Of a DNA stretch of 64,000 nt, positions 26,217-38,319 are shown piece after piece. Numbering within the stretch: the stretch's first letter is position 1; every line of letters starts with the position of its first letter. The notes beneath the pieces are model-generated. The model worked only from the letters and a program-made list of their open reading frames with translations. It did no database searches and was not told the origin of the DNA. This DNA comes from Bacillus sp. Y1 (lineage in GTDB: Bacteria; Bacillota; Bacilli; Bacillales; Cytobacillaceae), in NCBI RefSeq assembly GCF_003586445.1, contig NZ_CP030028.1, positions 4,230,501 to 4,294,500 on the forward strand, read 5' to 3'. Both the position numbers and the translations under genes were made by a program.

Positions 26217-27733
26217 TATTTTGAAACCCCCTTGCTATCAGTTGAAGGTAAATCTAATGCTCCTTTTTGCCACTTGAAAGCAGCGAATACAAATCCAACC
26301 ACAATTGCAGCTACTGCAACACCCCAACCTGTATATAATAGGAAGCTTGTTGGATATCCTTCGTAGTTTTCTTTTAAGTTATTGATGAAGTTTTGAATCA
26401 TCATATATCCTAAAACAACTGGTGTAATAACTCCTAAGCAGATTTTCCACCATGCACCTAATAGCATATCTGACATGCTATCAGCGTGCTGTTGAAGATC
26501 CTTCATTTCACGTAGTACCCATGCTACCAACACTACTTCAACAAAACCAGCCACAACAATACCAAATTGGTTGATGAAATAGTCAGCAGCATCAAGGAAG
26601 TATAATCCACCTTGAGTAGCAAATAGAATCGAAATGACCGCAGAGATTCCTCCACCAATTGCTACCGCTTTGTTACGTGATACTTTAAATTTGTCTTGAA
26701 TACCAGCTACATATGTTTCAATGATTGAAATTAAAGATGTTAAACCTGCTAATACTAAACATAGGAAGAAAATAGATCCTAAAAGACCGTTAAATGCAGG
26801 GAATTCACTAATGATTTGCGGGAAAACTACGAAAGCTAACCCTACTCCACCTGCAACTACCTCACTGACAGCCACACCTTGTTGTTGGGCCATAAAACCT
26901 AGTGCAGCAAATACTCCAATACCTGCTAATAATTCAAAACCAGAGTTAGCAAAAGCAGTGATAAATGCATTATTTGTTAAATCTGTCTTCTTTGGTAGAT
27001 AACTAGAATACGTAACCATAATCGCAAAACCAATGGATAAGCTGAAGAAAATTTGACCGTATGCAGCAACCCAAACCTTAGGTTCTGCAATTAAGCTCCA
27101 GTTTGGCTTGAAGAATGCATCCAAACCTTGAGCAGCTCCATCTAATGTTACAGCGCGAACAACGATTACAAGGAATAAAATAACTAGTGCCGGAATAAAG
27201 ATCTTGTTCGCTGCTTCAATACCCTTTTTAACACCTTTGAAAAGAACACCAAGTGCAATTACCCAAACTAGTACTAAAGGAATAAAAACGCTAGGAACGA
27301 TGCTACCAACCTGTCCTGGTGCTTCAGCAAGCTTTAAATAGTCTCCGAATAAGAATGCTCCTGGATCCTTGCCCCATTTTTCTCCGAAAGAGAAGTAAGC
27401 AAATGACATTGCCCAAGCGATAATAACAGCATAGTATGTTGAGATAACAAATGAAATCGCAACTTGCCACCAGCCAAGCCATTCAGTTTTCTTGTTTAGA
27501 CGAGCGAATGTTAATGGAGCTGATCCGCGATATTTATGACCTAGTGTAAACTCTAGAACGAGAAGCGGGATACCAGCAGTTAAAATAGCGAATAAGTACG
27601 GTAAAAAGAATGCTCCTCCTCCATTTTCATAAGCTACTGCGGGAAAACGCCAGATATTTCCTAATCCTACAGCTGATCCAACTGCTGCCATGATAAAACC
27701 TGCACGAGTCCCCCATTGTGGACGATTATCCAT
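26216..27733 (-). CDS. Sodium:neurotransmitter symporter (NSS) family amino-acid transporter, MetP-type
   Basis: A 505-residue membrane protein with about twelve spans. The NSS signature is intact at the N-terminus: RAGFIMAAVGSAVGLGNIWRFP and YENGGGAFFLPYL, which form the sodium and substrate sites in the LeuT fold. The accompanying small subunit makes a methionine/alanine-type importer likely; substrate assignment is inference. AGTAGGAGGTCA precedes the ATG. A strong sigma-A promoter and two CodY-like boxes lie upstream. Confidence 0.9.
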   Translation of the reverse strand: MDNRPQWGTRAGFIMAAVGSAVGLGNIWRFPAVAYENGGGAFFLPYLFAILTAGIPLLVLEFTLGHKYRGSAPLTFARLNKKTEWLGWWQVAISFVISTYYAVIIAWAMSFAYFSFGEKWGKDPGAFLFGDYLKLAEAPGQVGSIVPSVFIPLVLVWVIALGVLFKGVKKGIEAANKIFIPALVILFLVIVVRAVTLDGAAQGLDAFFKPNWSLIAEPKVWVAAYGQIFFSLSIGFAIMVTYSSYLPKKTDLTNNAFITAFANSGFELLAGIGVFAALGFMAQQQGVAVSEVVAGGVGLAFVVFPQIISEFPAFNGLLGSIFFLCLVLAGLTSLISIIETYVAGIQDKFKVSRNKAVAIGGGISAVISILFATQGGLYFLDAADYFINQFGIVVAGFVEVVLVAWVLREMKDLQQHADSMSDMLLGAWWKICLGVITPVVLGYMMIQNFINNLKENYEGYPTSFLLYTGWGVAVAAIVVGFVFAAFKWQKGALDLPSTDSKGVSK

Positions 27734-27833
27734 AGTAAAAATGACCTCCTACTGAGTCCCAAACTTTTTTCCTTATTTTAGAAAATAATTGGAACTTTTT
27801 ATATTTTCTGATTATTTAATTTAATCTAAAATT

Positions 27834-27862
27834 AGTATAGCTATTTTTTGTCCATCTGTCAA
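27834..27862 (-). promoter_or_regulatory. Sigma-A promoter of the NSS transporter genes
   Basis: Perfect TTGACA and TATACT with a 17-base spacer on the minus strand. The leader is about 90-95 bases and very AT-rich. Confidence 0.8.
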
Positions 27863-27867
27863 AACAT

Positions 27868-27882
27868 TATTTTCAGAATAAT
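27868..27882. promoter_or_regulatory. CodY-like box upstream of the NSS promoter
   Basis: TATTTTCAGAATAAT matches the CodY consensus AATTTTCWGAAAATT at 12 of 15 positions. It lies a few bases upstream of the -35 hexamer. CodY commonly represses amino-acid importers in rich medium. Confidence 0.4.
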
Positions 27883-27936
27883 AATTTTGTTTAACACGTT
27901 AATATAGTAGAAGTTTTTAAAAATGTGAAAAGACTA

Positions 27937-27951
27937 ACATTTCAGAATATT
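27937..27951. promoter_or_regulatory. Second CodY-like box
   Basis: ACATTTCAGAATATT matches the CodY consensus at 12 of 15 positions, 69 bases upstream of the first box. The pair strengthens the case somewhat. Otherwise the 333-base gap between the symporter gene and yunB holds only the promoter and a terminator. Confidence 0.35.
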
Positions 27952-28019
27952 ATTCTCACATACTTCTTTCACCTCCTCTCTCCATCTCATCCACCCCTTT
28001 CTTCCTACTTTTCTATAGA

Positions 28020-28062
28020 AAAAAAGTCAGAAGAACACAGATATCCTCTGACTTTTTCACTT
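28020..28062 (-). terminator. Terminator after yunB
   Basis: AAAAAGTCAGA and TCTGACTTTTT arms around a longer loop, with a T tract on the minus strand. Confidence 0.8.
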
Positions 28063-28067
28063 ACTGA

Positions 28068-28808
28068 TTAGTTGTCCATTGGCAGCTCAATTGATGCACC
28101 AGAATCACCGCCGCCACCGTTATAAAACTGAGGAACTTCACCTTTTATTAGACCAGTCGCAACCGGCACATCCTCTTTAACGGTAATAATTTCCGTAGCA
28201 AATGGAATGATGATCTGTACCTTTACTTCCACTTGAACATGAATTTCCACCCAAGTATTATTAATTCCCATTTCTTCTTTCACTGTCCTGAAGGTGGAGG
28301 TTACTGAACCTATGGAGTTAAATTTTATTGGTATTTTTGGCCCTAAGTTCCCTAATAGGGCATTATTGGTAGCCTGACCTAATGGAACATAATAAACGAT
28401 ACCGTTTTCCTTTTTATCCGTATTGATTTCAATATCGGTGAAGGATTCAAGCTCTGAGAGGTCTCCTTTTTCTGCTTTTTTAATATTGTCTTGTACCAAC
28501 TCAGTTACTTCTGCTTTCACACGGTTTAGATGTTCTGCGTTTAGGAACACCACATCTCCATCACCGGTCTCTTCGAATTTTATATCCATAACGTTTGTTA
28601 TTTTTTTACTTACTGCATTATTTATGACGAGTGAAGCAATTTTTCGAGTTTGTGAGTTTGCATAGCTAACAAGTGTAGGCTTTAGCCCCTCATTTATTAT
28701 CCAAAGACCAGCTGCTGTTGAAAAGATGAAGAACACGAAGGTAAGTAAAAAAACGTATCTGAACGGCAATGGACCTCTCCGCGGCAGACGACCGCGAAAT
28801 TTACGCAA
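28068..28808 (-). CDS. yunB: Sporulation protein YunB
   Basis: A 246-residue protein with a basic N-terminus, one membrane anchor (YVFLLTFVFFIFSTAAGLWII) and a large extracytoplasmic domain with GQATNNALLGNLGPKIPIKFNSIG and a VEVKVQIIIPFATEIITV strand region. This matches YunB, a sigma-E-controlled mother-cell protein needed for efficient sporulation. The tail is glycine-rich (NGGGGDSGAS). The start is the TTG at 28808, with AAAGGGGGG upstream; that ribosome site is the arm of an inverted repeat. Confidence 0.87.
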   Translation of the reverse strand: MRKFRGRLPRRGPLPFRYVFLLTFVFFIFSTAAGLWIINEGLKPTLVSYANSQTRKIASLVINNAVSKKITNVMDIKFEETGDGDVVFLNAEHLNRVKAEVTELVQDNIKKAEKGDLSELESFTDIEINTDKKENGIVYYVPLGQATNNALLGNLGPKIPIKFNSIGSVTSTFRTVKEEMGINNTWVEIHVQVEVKVQIIIPFATEIITVKEDVPVATGLIKGEVPQFYNGGGGDSGASIELPMDN

Positions 28809-28815
28809 GACAAAT

Positions 28816-28853
28816 CCCCCCTTTACAAGCTATATGTATGCTGTAAAGGAGGG
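28816..28853. promoter_or_regulatory. Inverted repeat over the yunB leader with sigma-E-like -10
   Basis: CCCCCCTTTACA and TGTAAAGGAGGG form 12-base arms with one mismatch around a 14-base centre. On the minus strand the centre contains CATACATAT, a good sigma-E -10 match, but no matching -35 is visible at 14-15 bases. The downstream arm includes the yunB ribosome site. Confidence 0.35.
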
Positions 28854-28896
28854 AACTAGCGCAAAAATATGAATTTTTTTATCTTTGATAGACTAG

Positions 28897-29994
28897 TTAC
28901 GCTTTTTTAGGAAAGGTTGTGTCGCATTCGACGATCATTGTTGTTAAGCTTTTGCTTAGGTCTAGTTCGTACGGGTCAATGCTTTTACCATCTTCTTCAA
29001 TGATCCTTACAACCGGCCGGTCGCTGACTCCAATATTTTGTTTGGATACAACTCCTTTACGGCCATCATCAAGTATAACTGTAATTCCAACAGGGTAAAT
29101 GGCTACCCCTTTACGAAATGCCTCTATTATTTTTGGATCAAAAAGGGTTCCTGATCCGGCAAACAAAATTTCTAGGCCATGATGGGGTAACATAGCATCA
29201 CGATACACACGATTTGAGGTAACCGCATCAAACACATCAGCTACCGCTATGATTTTCGCAAGCTGATGAATATCTTCGCCTTCGATACCGCGTGGATATC
29301 CGGTCCCATTTAGCCGTTCATGATGCTGATACGCGCAATGAGCGACAATTAGGGACATCGCTGGAACATTACGAAGCATTTGGAATCCTTCTTCAGGATG
29401 CTTTTTAATCTCATCGTATTCTTGATCTGTTAATTTCCCAGGCTTCTGAAGAATTTCACATGGTACTTTCATTTTCCCTACATCGTGAAGTATGGCTCCC
29501 ATCCCTAGTATTTCAAGATCTCTAGGAGGAAGCTTTAACTTCATTCCAATCGCCAGGGAATACATGGTCACGTGTAAGGAATGTGTGAAGATATAGTTAT
29601 CATATGTATAGACATCAGCTAACATGGTTAACAAATTTTCATTATTTTTCAACTCAAATAAAAGTTGTCGAATCAGATCTTTAAATCTTTTTGACGCTTT
29701 TTCAATAACAAATGTGGAATTAAATTTGCTATCCATTTGAAGCTCTTGGAAGGTCGTTTCAATTGTTTGGACAGCCTCTCTTCGAATCGAATCGGGGAGT
29801 ACCTCGATATACTCGATCCCTTCTGTTACAGAATCTTTTATATATATGTAGGTGATGCCCAGCAGTTGTAAGCGATTAAGCATTTTTTCGTTTAACTCTA
29901 CTCCCTCGCTTAGTAAAATCTGACCTTTATCACTTCTAACTGTTTTTCCTAGTATAGTTCCAGATTCTACATTAGCGGTAGCTACTAGTCTCAT
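28897..29994 (-). CDS. HD-GYP domain c-di-GMP phosphodiesterase-like protein
   Basis: A 365-residue protein. After an N-terminal region of about 120 residues comes an HD-GYP domain with all signatures: FTHSLHVTMYSLAIG, ILHDVGKMKVP (HD) and HHERLNGTGYPRG (GYP). A small beta-rich tail (GITVILDDGRKGVVSKQN) follows. HD-GYP enzymes hydrolyse c-di-GMP to GMP with a metal centre. It is one of two c-di-GMP turnover candidates in this window, with the EAL protein at 20731-22032. No signal or membrane segment is visible. Confidence 0.9.
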   Translation of the reverse strand: MRLVATANVESGTILGKTVRSDKGQILLSEGVELNEKMLNRLQLLGITYIYIKDSVTEGIEYIEVLPDSIRREAVQTIETTFQELQMDSKFNSTFVIEKASKRFKDLIRQLLFELKNNENLLTMLADVYTYDNYIFTHSLHVTMYSLAIGMKLKLPPRDLEILGMGAILHDVGKMKVPCEILQKPGKLTDQEYDEIKKHPEEGFQMLRNVPAMSLIVAHCAYQHHERLNGTGYPRGIEGEDIHQLAKIIAVADVFDAVTSNRVYRDAMLPHHGLEILFAGSGTLFDPKIIEAFRKGVAIYPVGITVILDDGRKGVVSKQNIGVSDRPVVRIIEEDGKSIDPYELDLSKSLTTMIVECDTTFPKKA

Positions 29995-30196
29995 TATAGT
30001 TCTCCTGTATTAGTCTGACTGACATTATTCAACAAGTCCTGACAAATTCCTACTTTATCTTTTAAGATAACTCTATTATCGACTAAATTTCAACATACTT
30101 TAGTACCTAATTTTAAAAATAAATAGGCCAAATGACTACTTTTACTTATGAATAAGGACAAACCTATTTCCTATTACCATTATTTCCAATTAAAAG

Positions 30197-30226
30197 TAAA
30201 AAAAGGCGCATATTCTGCGCCTTTTT
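30197..30226 (-). terminator. Terminator after yunC
   Basis: AAAAAGGCGCA and TGCGCCTTTTT arms with loop TATTC; a longer T tract lies on the minus strand, overlapping the yunC stop codon. Confidence 0.85.
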
Positions 30227-30527
30227 AAATCATTTTTAACATAGCATCTTTTCCAAGCATACCCCTTGTAATCCCTAAATTTTCCGCTTCATACGTAACG
30301 GATTCTAAAGGTGCCTCTAAAAGCTGCTCAATGGTTTTAACACCAACTGCTCTACCGGCAATAACTTTTCTATCCTTAAGCTTTTCATTGAGAAGTGCCA
30401 CATCAAGAGCACCACACATGATGTATCCTTTATCATTACTCACTACGAGCAAATTCGTTTTTGGAAGTTTAACTGATACACTTAAAAAAGTGTGTCCATT
30501 GATTTCAATAGGTGAAAGCTCAATCAC
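30225..30527 (-). CDS. yunC: YunC family protein (DUF1805)
   Basis: A 100-residue protein with VSVKLPKTNLLVVSNDKGYIMCGALDVALLNEKL and a conserved RKVIAGRAVGVKTIEQLLEAPL, the DUF1805/YunC pattern; a cysteine sits in the MCGALD turn. Function unknown. The start is the GTG at 30527, with AAAGGAGAGTG upstream. It follows yunD on the same strand after 71 bases. Confidence 0.87.
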   Translation of the reverse strand: MIELSPIEINGHTFLSVSVKLPKTNLLVVSNDKGYIMCGALDVALLNEKLKDRKVIAGRAVGVKTIEQLLEAPLESVTYEAENLGITRGMLGKDAMLKMI

Positions 30528-30598
30528 TTGCTACACTCTCCTTTCTTCCTTATCAACTTATGTAATAGGAAGAAAAAATGTGAGTTTCATTTGCCTAG

Positions 30599-31963
30599 CT
30601 ATTGCAAGTTTTGAAGCTTCCAGCGCAATAAATCACGCATAAATTCTGGGAAGAAGAATACTTTATGCTCCGCTCTTCTAATTTCAGGAAACAGCTGACC
30701 AAAAGTAAACATGTCTGGAATGGCTAATTGATAGCGTGCTTCTCTTTCAATTTTCTTACCATTAATATAAAAAGAGAGTCCATTATTCCCATGCTTCACC
30801 TCGACACCCTCAAAAATCATTTTCCCCATGAAAGTGCCACGAAACCCAAACCCCTTTATCACCATATTCTCCCATTCCTCATCTAGTGCAAGTCTGATGA
30901 CTTCTTGAAATTCAGCACCTGAAAGGTCGACCACCGCAGGATTTATTGGATGTGGACAAATCGTTAATAAATCGTATTCCGTAACCGTTTCACTTGGTAA
31001 ATCGCGCAATATTAACCCTTCATTTAAAAAGGCACTATCTACGTTACACCAGCTGCGAAGAGTTTCACAAAGAAGGCGAGCTAACACTTCCCTCGAGCGG
31101 TAAGGCTCTTGTATTCTAGCAACCTCGGTAAAAAGCAACGCCTTTCCTTCTTCATACAGCCGGTTCTCCTCTTCCTTTTCGTTTTCAACATAAGGAAGTT
31201 TATTTGAATCATACGCTATTGCTCGCTTTTTCCTCACGCGAAGTGTCTCGCTATCAATCGTAAGTGTAATATGGCCAACAAACATTCCGTACTTTCCTGC
31301 AGCACCAAGAATGACACCATTTATTTCTCTTCCTTCATGAAACACATGATGGGTATGCGCCCCTAAAATCACATCAATTTCAGGAAATTGCTCAGCAATG
31401 GCTTCATCATCATGTATGCCTAAATGAGAGAGGAGAATGATGATGTCTGCCTTTTCTTTTATTTGTGCTAGCTGGCGCTTTAGTTCTTCCATCGGTTCGG
31501 ATAATTCCCAGCCAAGCTGTCCATAAAAATGTGAAAAATAGGCTGTCAAACCGATAACAGCAACACGTGCTTTATTTTTCAGCTCATAAATATGATATGG
31601 CTCTACCCACTGAGGACGAGTACCCTTAGCCGTAAAAAAATTAGCTACAATAACATCAAATGTTCTCTTTTGATATAGAGTGTCTAAGTCTTCGAAGGAG
31701 AGAGTAATTCCTTCATTATTTCCAATCGTTACGGCCGTGTATCCCACTTCATTTAATAGCTCGGTGTTCCGCTTTCCCCGTGTAGCATCTGTAAGAGGAT
31801 GCCAACGGTCCATATGATCACCTATGTCAAAAAGAAGAAAGTCTTCGTTTGCACTTTGATGAAGGTCTCTCCTTCTCTGCAAGAAAGAGCTGATTCTTGT
31901 CCAGTGCTCGAAATGGCTATGTAGGTCATTCGTGTGATAAATATGGATATCTTCTAAGGTCAT
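30599..31963 (-). CDS. yunD: YunD, 5'-nucleotidase family metallophosphoesterase
   Basis: A 454-residue two-domain enzyme. The N-terminal calcineurin-like domain has metal ligands in HTNDLHSHF, FDIGDHMD, TIGNNEG (the usual GNHE is GNNE here), LLSHLG and GAHTHH. The C-terminal 5'-nucleotidase substrate domain ends near FPEIRRAEHK. There is no signal peptide, so it is cytosolic, unlike classic periplasmic UshA. The substrate, a nucleotide or nucleotide sugar, is inferred from family only. AAGGGGAGAGACAG precedes the ATG. Confidence 0.9.
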   Translation of the reverse strand: MTLEDIHIYHTNDLHSHFEHWTRISSFLQRRRDLHQSANEDFLLFDIGDHMDRWHPLTDATRGKRNTELLNEVGYTAVTIGNNEGITLSFEDLDTLYQKRTFDVIVANFFTAKGTRPQWVEPYHIYELKNKARVAVIGLTAYFSHFYGQLGWELSEPMEELKRQLAQIKEKADIIILLSHLGIHDDEAIAEQFPEIDVILGAHTHHVFHEGREINGVILGAAGKYGMFVGHITLTIDSETLRVRKKRAIAYDSNKLPYVENEKEEENRLYEEGKALLFTEVARIQEPYRSREVLARLLCETLRSWCNVDSAFLNEGLILRDLPSETVTEYDLLTICPHPINPAVVDLSGAEFQEVIRLALDEEWENMVIKGFGFRGTFMGKMIFEGVEVKHGNNGLSFYINGKKIEREARYQLAIPDMFTFGQLFPEIRRAEHKVFFFPEFMRDLLRWKLQNLQ

Positions 31964-31987
31964 ACTGTCTCTCCCCTTACAAAAATG

Positions 31988-32830
31988 CTAAAACAAATCA
32001 AGCTGGCGAGGAGCTAAGTTTTCATACTCGATTCCGAGTAGATCAATCAACTCAAGTGCATTATCAGCGGCATCTCCACCAGAATTATTATTAAAAACGA
32101 TATATAGATGTTCCGTTTCTTTTTCTAGCTTTTTTATATGCTCTACCCATTGTTGCAATTCATTCTGATTATACCGATATAAATATCTGACTTCCCGCCA
32201 GTTTTCTGTACGTTTTTGCCAACCATGTACGTTTCGTCCATGAAATCGAATCAACAGCTTCTCTTTCCCTAGCGATTCGAGCACAGTAGGGACAGACCCC
32301 TCTCCCGATTGCGGTTCATCACAAATACTATGAATCCACTCTTCTTCCTTCATAAATTGAATCGTTCGCTCATAAAAGGAAGGACGAAACCACGATTGAT
32401 GACGAAATTCGAGAGCGCATGGGATATCACCCATCTGTTTTTTGCACCAACGCAAGTATTCCACATGCTCCCTTTTACAATCAAACCATGGCGGTAACTG
32501 AAACAAGACAATAGCTAACTTTTCGCTTTCTATATAAGGTGTAAGAGAATCCTTAAACCCTTGAAACATTTGCTCTTTGCTTTCAAAAGGAATGTCACCT
32601 CTCGAATGCCCAGTCATCCCTTGATATGCCTTTACAATAAAACGAAAGGAGGGAGGAGTATCCCGGGTCCATCTTTGCGCATTTTTTGTAGGCTGTATCG
32701 CATAAAAGGAAGAATCGACTTCGACAGTTGGAAAAAAACCAGCATACTCTTTTAACTTATTTCTAGGTGAGGAATGTGGACCGTACAATCGATCATGGTC
32801 ACCCCAACCAGTCACTCCAATATAGATCAT
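31988..32830 (-). CDS. yunF: DUF72 family protein YunF
   Basis: A 280-residue TIM-barrel-type protein beginning MIYIGVTGWGDHDRLYG, with VEVDSSFYAIQPTKNAQRW, FRFIVKAYQGMTGH, CALEFRHQSW and FNNNSGGDAADNALEL, all DUF72 hallmarks. Structures in the family show a UPF/TIM barrel with an unknown reaction. The start is the ATG at 32830 with a GGAGGGGTGGAA site. A 24-base gap to yunD suggests one operon. Confidence 0.88.
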   Translation of the reverse strand: MIYIGVTGWGDHDRLYGPHSSPRNKLKEYAGFFPTVEVDSSFYAIQPTKNAQRWTRDTPPSFRFIVKAYQGMTGHSRGDIPFESKEQMFQGFKDSLTPYIESEKLAIVLFQLPPWFDCKREHVEYLRWCKKQMGDIPCALEFRHQSWFRPSFYERTIQFMKEEEWIHSICDEPQSGEGSVPTVLESLGKEKLLIRFHGRNVHGWQKRTENWREVRYLYRYNQNELQQWVEHIKKLEKETEHLYIVFNNNSGGDAADNALELIDLLGIEYENLAPRQLDLF

Positions 32831-32870
32831 TCCACCCCTCCATCTATTGTCATCATCATATCATATGTAT

Positions 32871-32902
32871 GAAAAAACGTTCACCTTCTAGGGTGAACGT
32901 TT
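32871..32902 (-). terminator. Terminator after the suf operon
   Basis: AAACGTTCACC and GGTGAACGTTT arms around CTAGAA, with a T tract on the minus strand. Confidence 0.85.
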
Positions 32903-32912
32903 CCTGTATTTC

Positions 32913-34310
32913 TTAACCGATAGAACCTTCCATTTCGAACTTGATTAGACGGTTCATTTCAACTGCATATTCCATCGGAAGTTCTTTCGTGAATGGTTCG
33001 ATAAAGCCCATTACGATCATTTCTGTTGCTTCTTCTTCAGAAATACCACGGCTCATTAGATAGAACAATTGCTCCTCAGAAACCTTTGAAACCTTCGCTT
33101 CATGCTCTAAAGAGATGTTGTCGTTTAAGATTTCGTTGTAAGGAATGGTATCTGAAGTAGACTGATTATCCATGATCAGCGTGTCACACTCAATGTTCGC
33201 ACGTGCTCCGTCTGCTTTACGTCCAAAATGAACGATCCCACGGTACGTTACTTTTCCACCTTGCTTCGAAATCGACTTTGAAACAATGGTAGAAGACGTG
33301 TTAGGAGCTAAGTGAATCATCTTCGCTCCAGCATCTTGGTGTTGACCTTTACCAGCTAGTGCGATTGATAAGGTCATTCCACGAGCCCCTTCGCCTTTAA
33401 GGATTACCGCTGGGTATTTCATAGTCAGCTTAGATCCGATATTTCCATCGATCCATTCCATTGTTGCGTTTGCTTCACAAACCGCACGCTTCGTAACCAG
33501 GTTAAACACGTTGTTTGCCCAGTTTTGAATCGTTGTATAACGGCAGTAAGCATCTTTCTTGATAATGATTTCAACAACGGCACTATGAAGGGAGTTTGTT
33601 GTGTAAACAGGTGCTGTACAACCTTCTACATAGTGTACATGTGCGCCTTCATCAACAATGATAAGCGTACGCTCGAACTGCCCCATGTTTTCAGAGTTGA
33701 TACGGAAATATGCTTGAAGTGGAGTTTCTACCTTTACACCTTTAGGTACATAGATGAAAGATCCACCTGACCATACAGCAGAGTTTAATGCAGCAAATTT
33801 GTTATCTGTTGGAGGAATAACTTTTGCCCAGTGCTCACGGAAAATGTCTTCATTTTCACGAAGTGCAGAATCCGTGTCCTTAAACACAATTCCTAGGTTT
33901 TCTAGATCTTCCTGCATGTTGTGATATACAACCTCAGATTCGTACTGAGCAGATACACCTGCTAAGTATTTTTGTTCAGCTTCTGGAATACCAAGCTTAT
34001 CAAATGTTTGTTTAATTTCTTCAGGAACTTCATCCCAAGAACGTTCTGTCTTTTCAGAAGGTTTTACGTAGTACGTAATTTCATCAAAATTTAATGCCGC
34101 TAAATCTCCACCCCATTGTGGCATTGGCATATTGTAAAAATGCTCAAGTGATTTCAAACGGAAATCAAGCATCCATTGTGGCTCTTGCTTCATTTTTGAG
34201 ATTTCTTCCACGATTTCACGTGTTAATCCACGCTTCGAGCGGAAGATAGACACATCTTTATCGGCAAAGCCATATTTGTAATCACCGATTTCAGGCGCTT
34301 TTTTAGCCAT
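32913..34310 (-). CDS. sufB: Fe-S cluster assembly protein SufB
   Basis: A 465-residue scaffold subunit of the SufBCD complex. The right-handed beta-helix core is recognisable ([30 protein letters not shown]), as is the C-terminal region [24 protein letters not shown] shared with SufD. C-E-C-type cysteines include those near EGCTAP and [10 protein letters not shown]. Last gene of sufC-D-S-U-B, 45 bases after sufU, matching the B. subtilis order. Confidence 0.96.
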   Translation of the reverse strand: MAKKAPEIGDYKYGFADKDVSIFRSKRGLTREIVEEISKMKQEPQWMLDFRLKSLEHFYNMPMPQWGGDLAALNFDEITYYVKPSEKTERSWDEVPEEIKQTFDKLGIPEAEQKYLAGVSAQYESEVVYHNMQEDLENLGIVFKDTDSALRENEDIFREHWAKVIPPTDNKFAALNSAVWSGGSFIYVPKGVKVETPLQAYFRINSENMGQFERTLIIVDEGAHVHYVEGCTAPVYTTNSLHSAVVEIIIKKDAYCRYTTIQNWANNVFNLVTKRAVCEANATMEWIDGNIGSKLTMKYPAVILKGEGARGMTLSIALAGKGQHQDAGAKMIHLAPNTSSTIVSKSISKQGGKVTYRGIVHFGRKADGARANIECDTLIMDNQSTSDTIPYNEILNDNISLEHEAKVSKVSEEQLFYLMSRGISEEEATEMIVMGFIEPFTKELPMEYAVEMNRLIKFEMEGSIG

Positions 34311-34354
34311 TGTCGTGTTCCTCCATTCGTAGGAGCATGCGTTTATGCTTCCCC

Positions 34355-37318
<2,964 letters not shown>

Positions 37319-37334
37319 GTCTGGTCCCCCCAAC

Positions 37335-38120
37335 TTACGCTTCTTGCCCGACAGTTTCGTCCTCAATGCCAAGCTCTTTTTTAATCCAATCATATCCTTC
37401 AGCTTCTAAACGTTGAGCAAGCTCAGGGCCACCAGATTTAACGATACGTCCTTGCATCATTACGTGGACTTTGTCCGGTGTAATGTAGTTTAATAAACGT
37501 TGGTAGTGAGTGATCATTAAGCATCCAAACTCAGAGCTACGCATTTCGTTAATTCCTTTTGATACAACCTTTAACGCGTCGATATCTAATCCAGAGTCGA
37601 TTTCGTCAAGGATCGCAATCTTAGGCTGAATCATCATTAATTGTAGAATTTCGTTACGCTTCTTCTCTCCACCAGAGAACCCTTCGTTTAAGTAACGTTG
37701 AGCCATATCTGGGTCCATTTCTAAAAACTCCATGTTTTTGTCCATTTGACGGATGAACTTCATTAAAGAAACTTCGTCTCCCTCTTCACGACGGCTGTTA
37801 ATAGCTGAACGTAAGAAGTCCGCATTTGTTACCCCGCTAATTTCACTTGGGTATTGCATCGCTAAAAATAGACCAGCACGAGCACGCTCATCTACTTCCA
37901 TTTCAAGTACATCTTCTCCATCAAGAGAAATTGAACCAGAAGTTACTTCATATTTAGGATGTCCCATAATCGCAGAAGACAAAGTAGATTTACCAGTTCC
38001 GTTAGGTCCCATGATTGCGTGGATTTCTCCACCCTTAATTTCAAGAGTTACCCCTTTTAGAATTTCTTTTTCATCGATTGACACATGTAAATCCTTAATG
38101 GATAAAGTTGATCCTGACAT
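37335..38120 (-). CDS. sufC: Fe-S assembly ATPase SufC
   Basis: A 261-residue soluble ABC ATPase energising the SufBCD scaffold. Walker A GPNGTGKST, signature FSGGEKKRNEI, Walker B IAILDEIDSGLD and switch histidine in MITHYQ. First gene of the operon; ACGGAGGTAATAG precedes the ATG. Promoter-like sequence (TATAAG near 38210) and two ATGAGAAT repeats lie upstream. Confidence 0.96.
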   Translation of the reverse strand: MSGSTLSIKDLHVSIDEKEILKGVTLEIKGGEIHAIMGPNGTGKSTLSSAIMGHPKYEVTSGSISLDGEDVLEMEVDERARAGLFLAMQYPSEISGVTNADFLRSAINSRREEGDEVSLMKFIRQMDKNMEFLEMDPDMAQRYLNEGFSGGEKKRNEILQLMMIQPKIAILDEIDSGLDIDALKVVSKGINEMRSSEFGCLMITHYQRLLNYITPDKVHVMMQGRIVKSGGPELAQRLEAEGYDWIKKELGIEDETVGQEA

Positions 38121-38180
38121 ATCTATTACCTCCGTAATTTGAAAGAAAATTAGTTATCTCTTTACTATAAAAACTTTATT

Positions 38181-38204
38181 TTCATTCTCATTTTATTCTC
38201 ATTA
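38181..38204. promoter_or_regulatory. Repeated ATGAGAAT motif in the sufC leader
   Basis: On the minus strand AATGAGAAT occurs twice with a two-base spacing, followed by GAAAAT, just downstream of a TATAAG hexamer. The hexamer series is reminiscent of Fur-type GATAAT repeats but does not match the Fur palindrome. I give it as an unassigned repeat. Confidence 0.3.
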
Positions 38205-38319
38205 CAATCTTATAACAAATGAAATGTGATATCAACTCTTATGAACCTCTTCTCGACATATTACCTACCTATTTTTTTCTCCGACTATCTTTTCTATGTA
38301 CGATACCATTGGCTCAACA

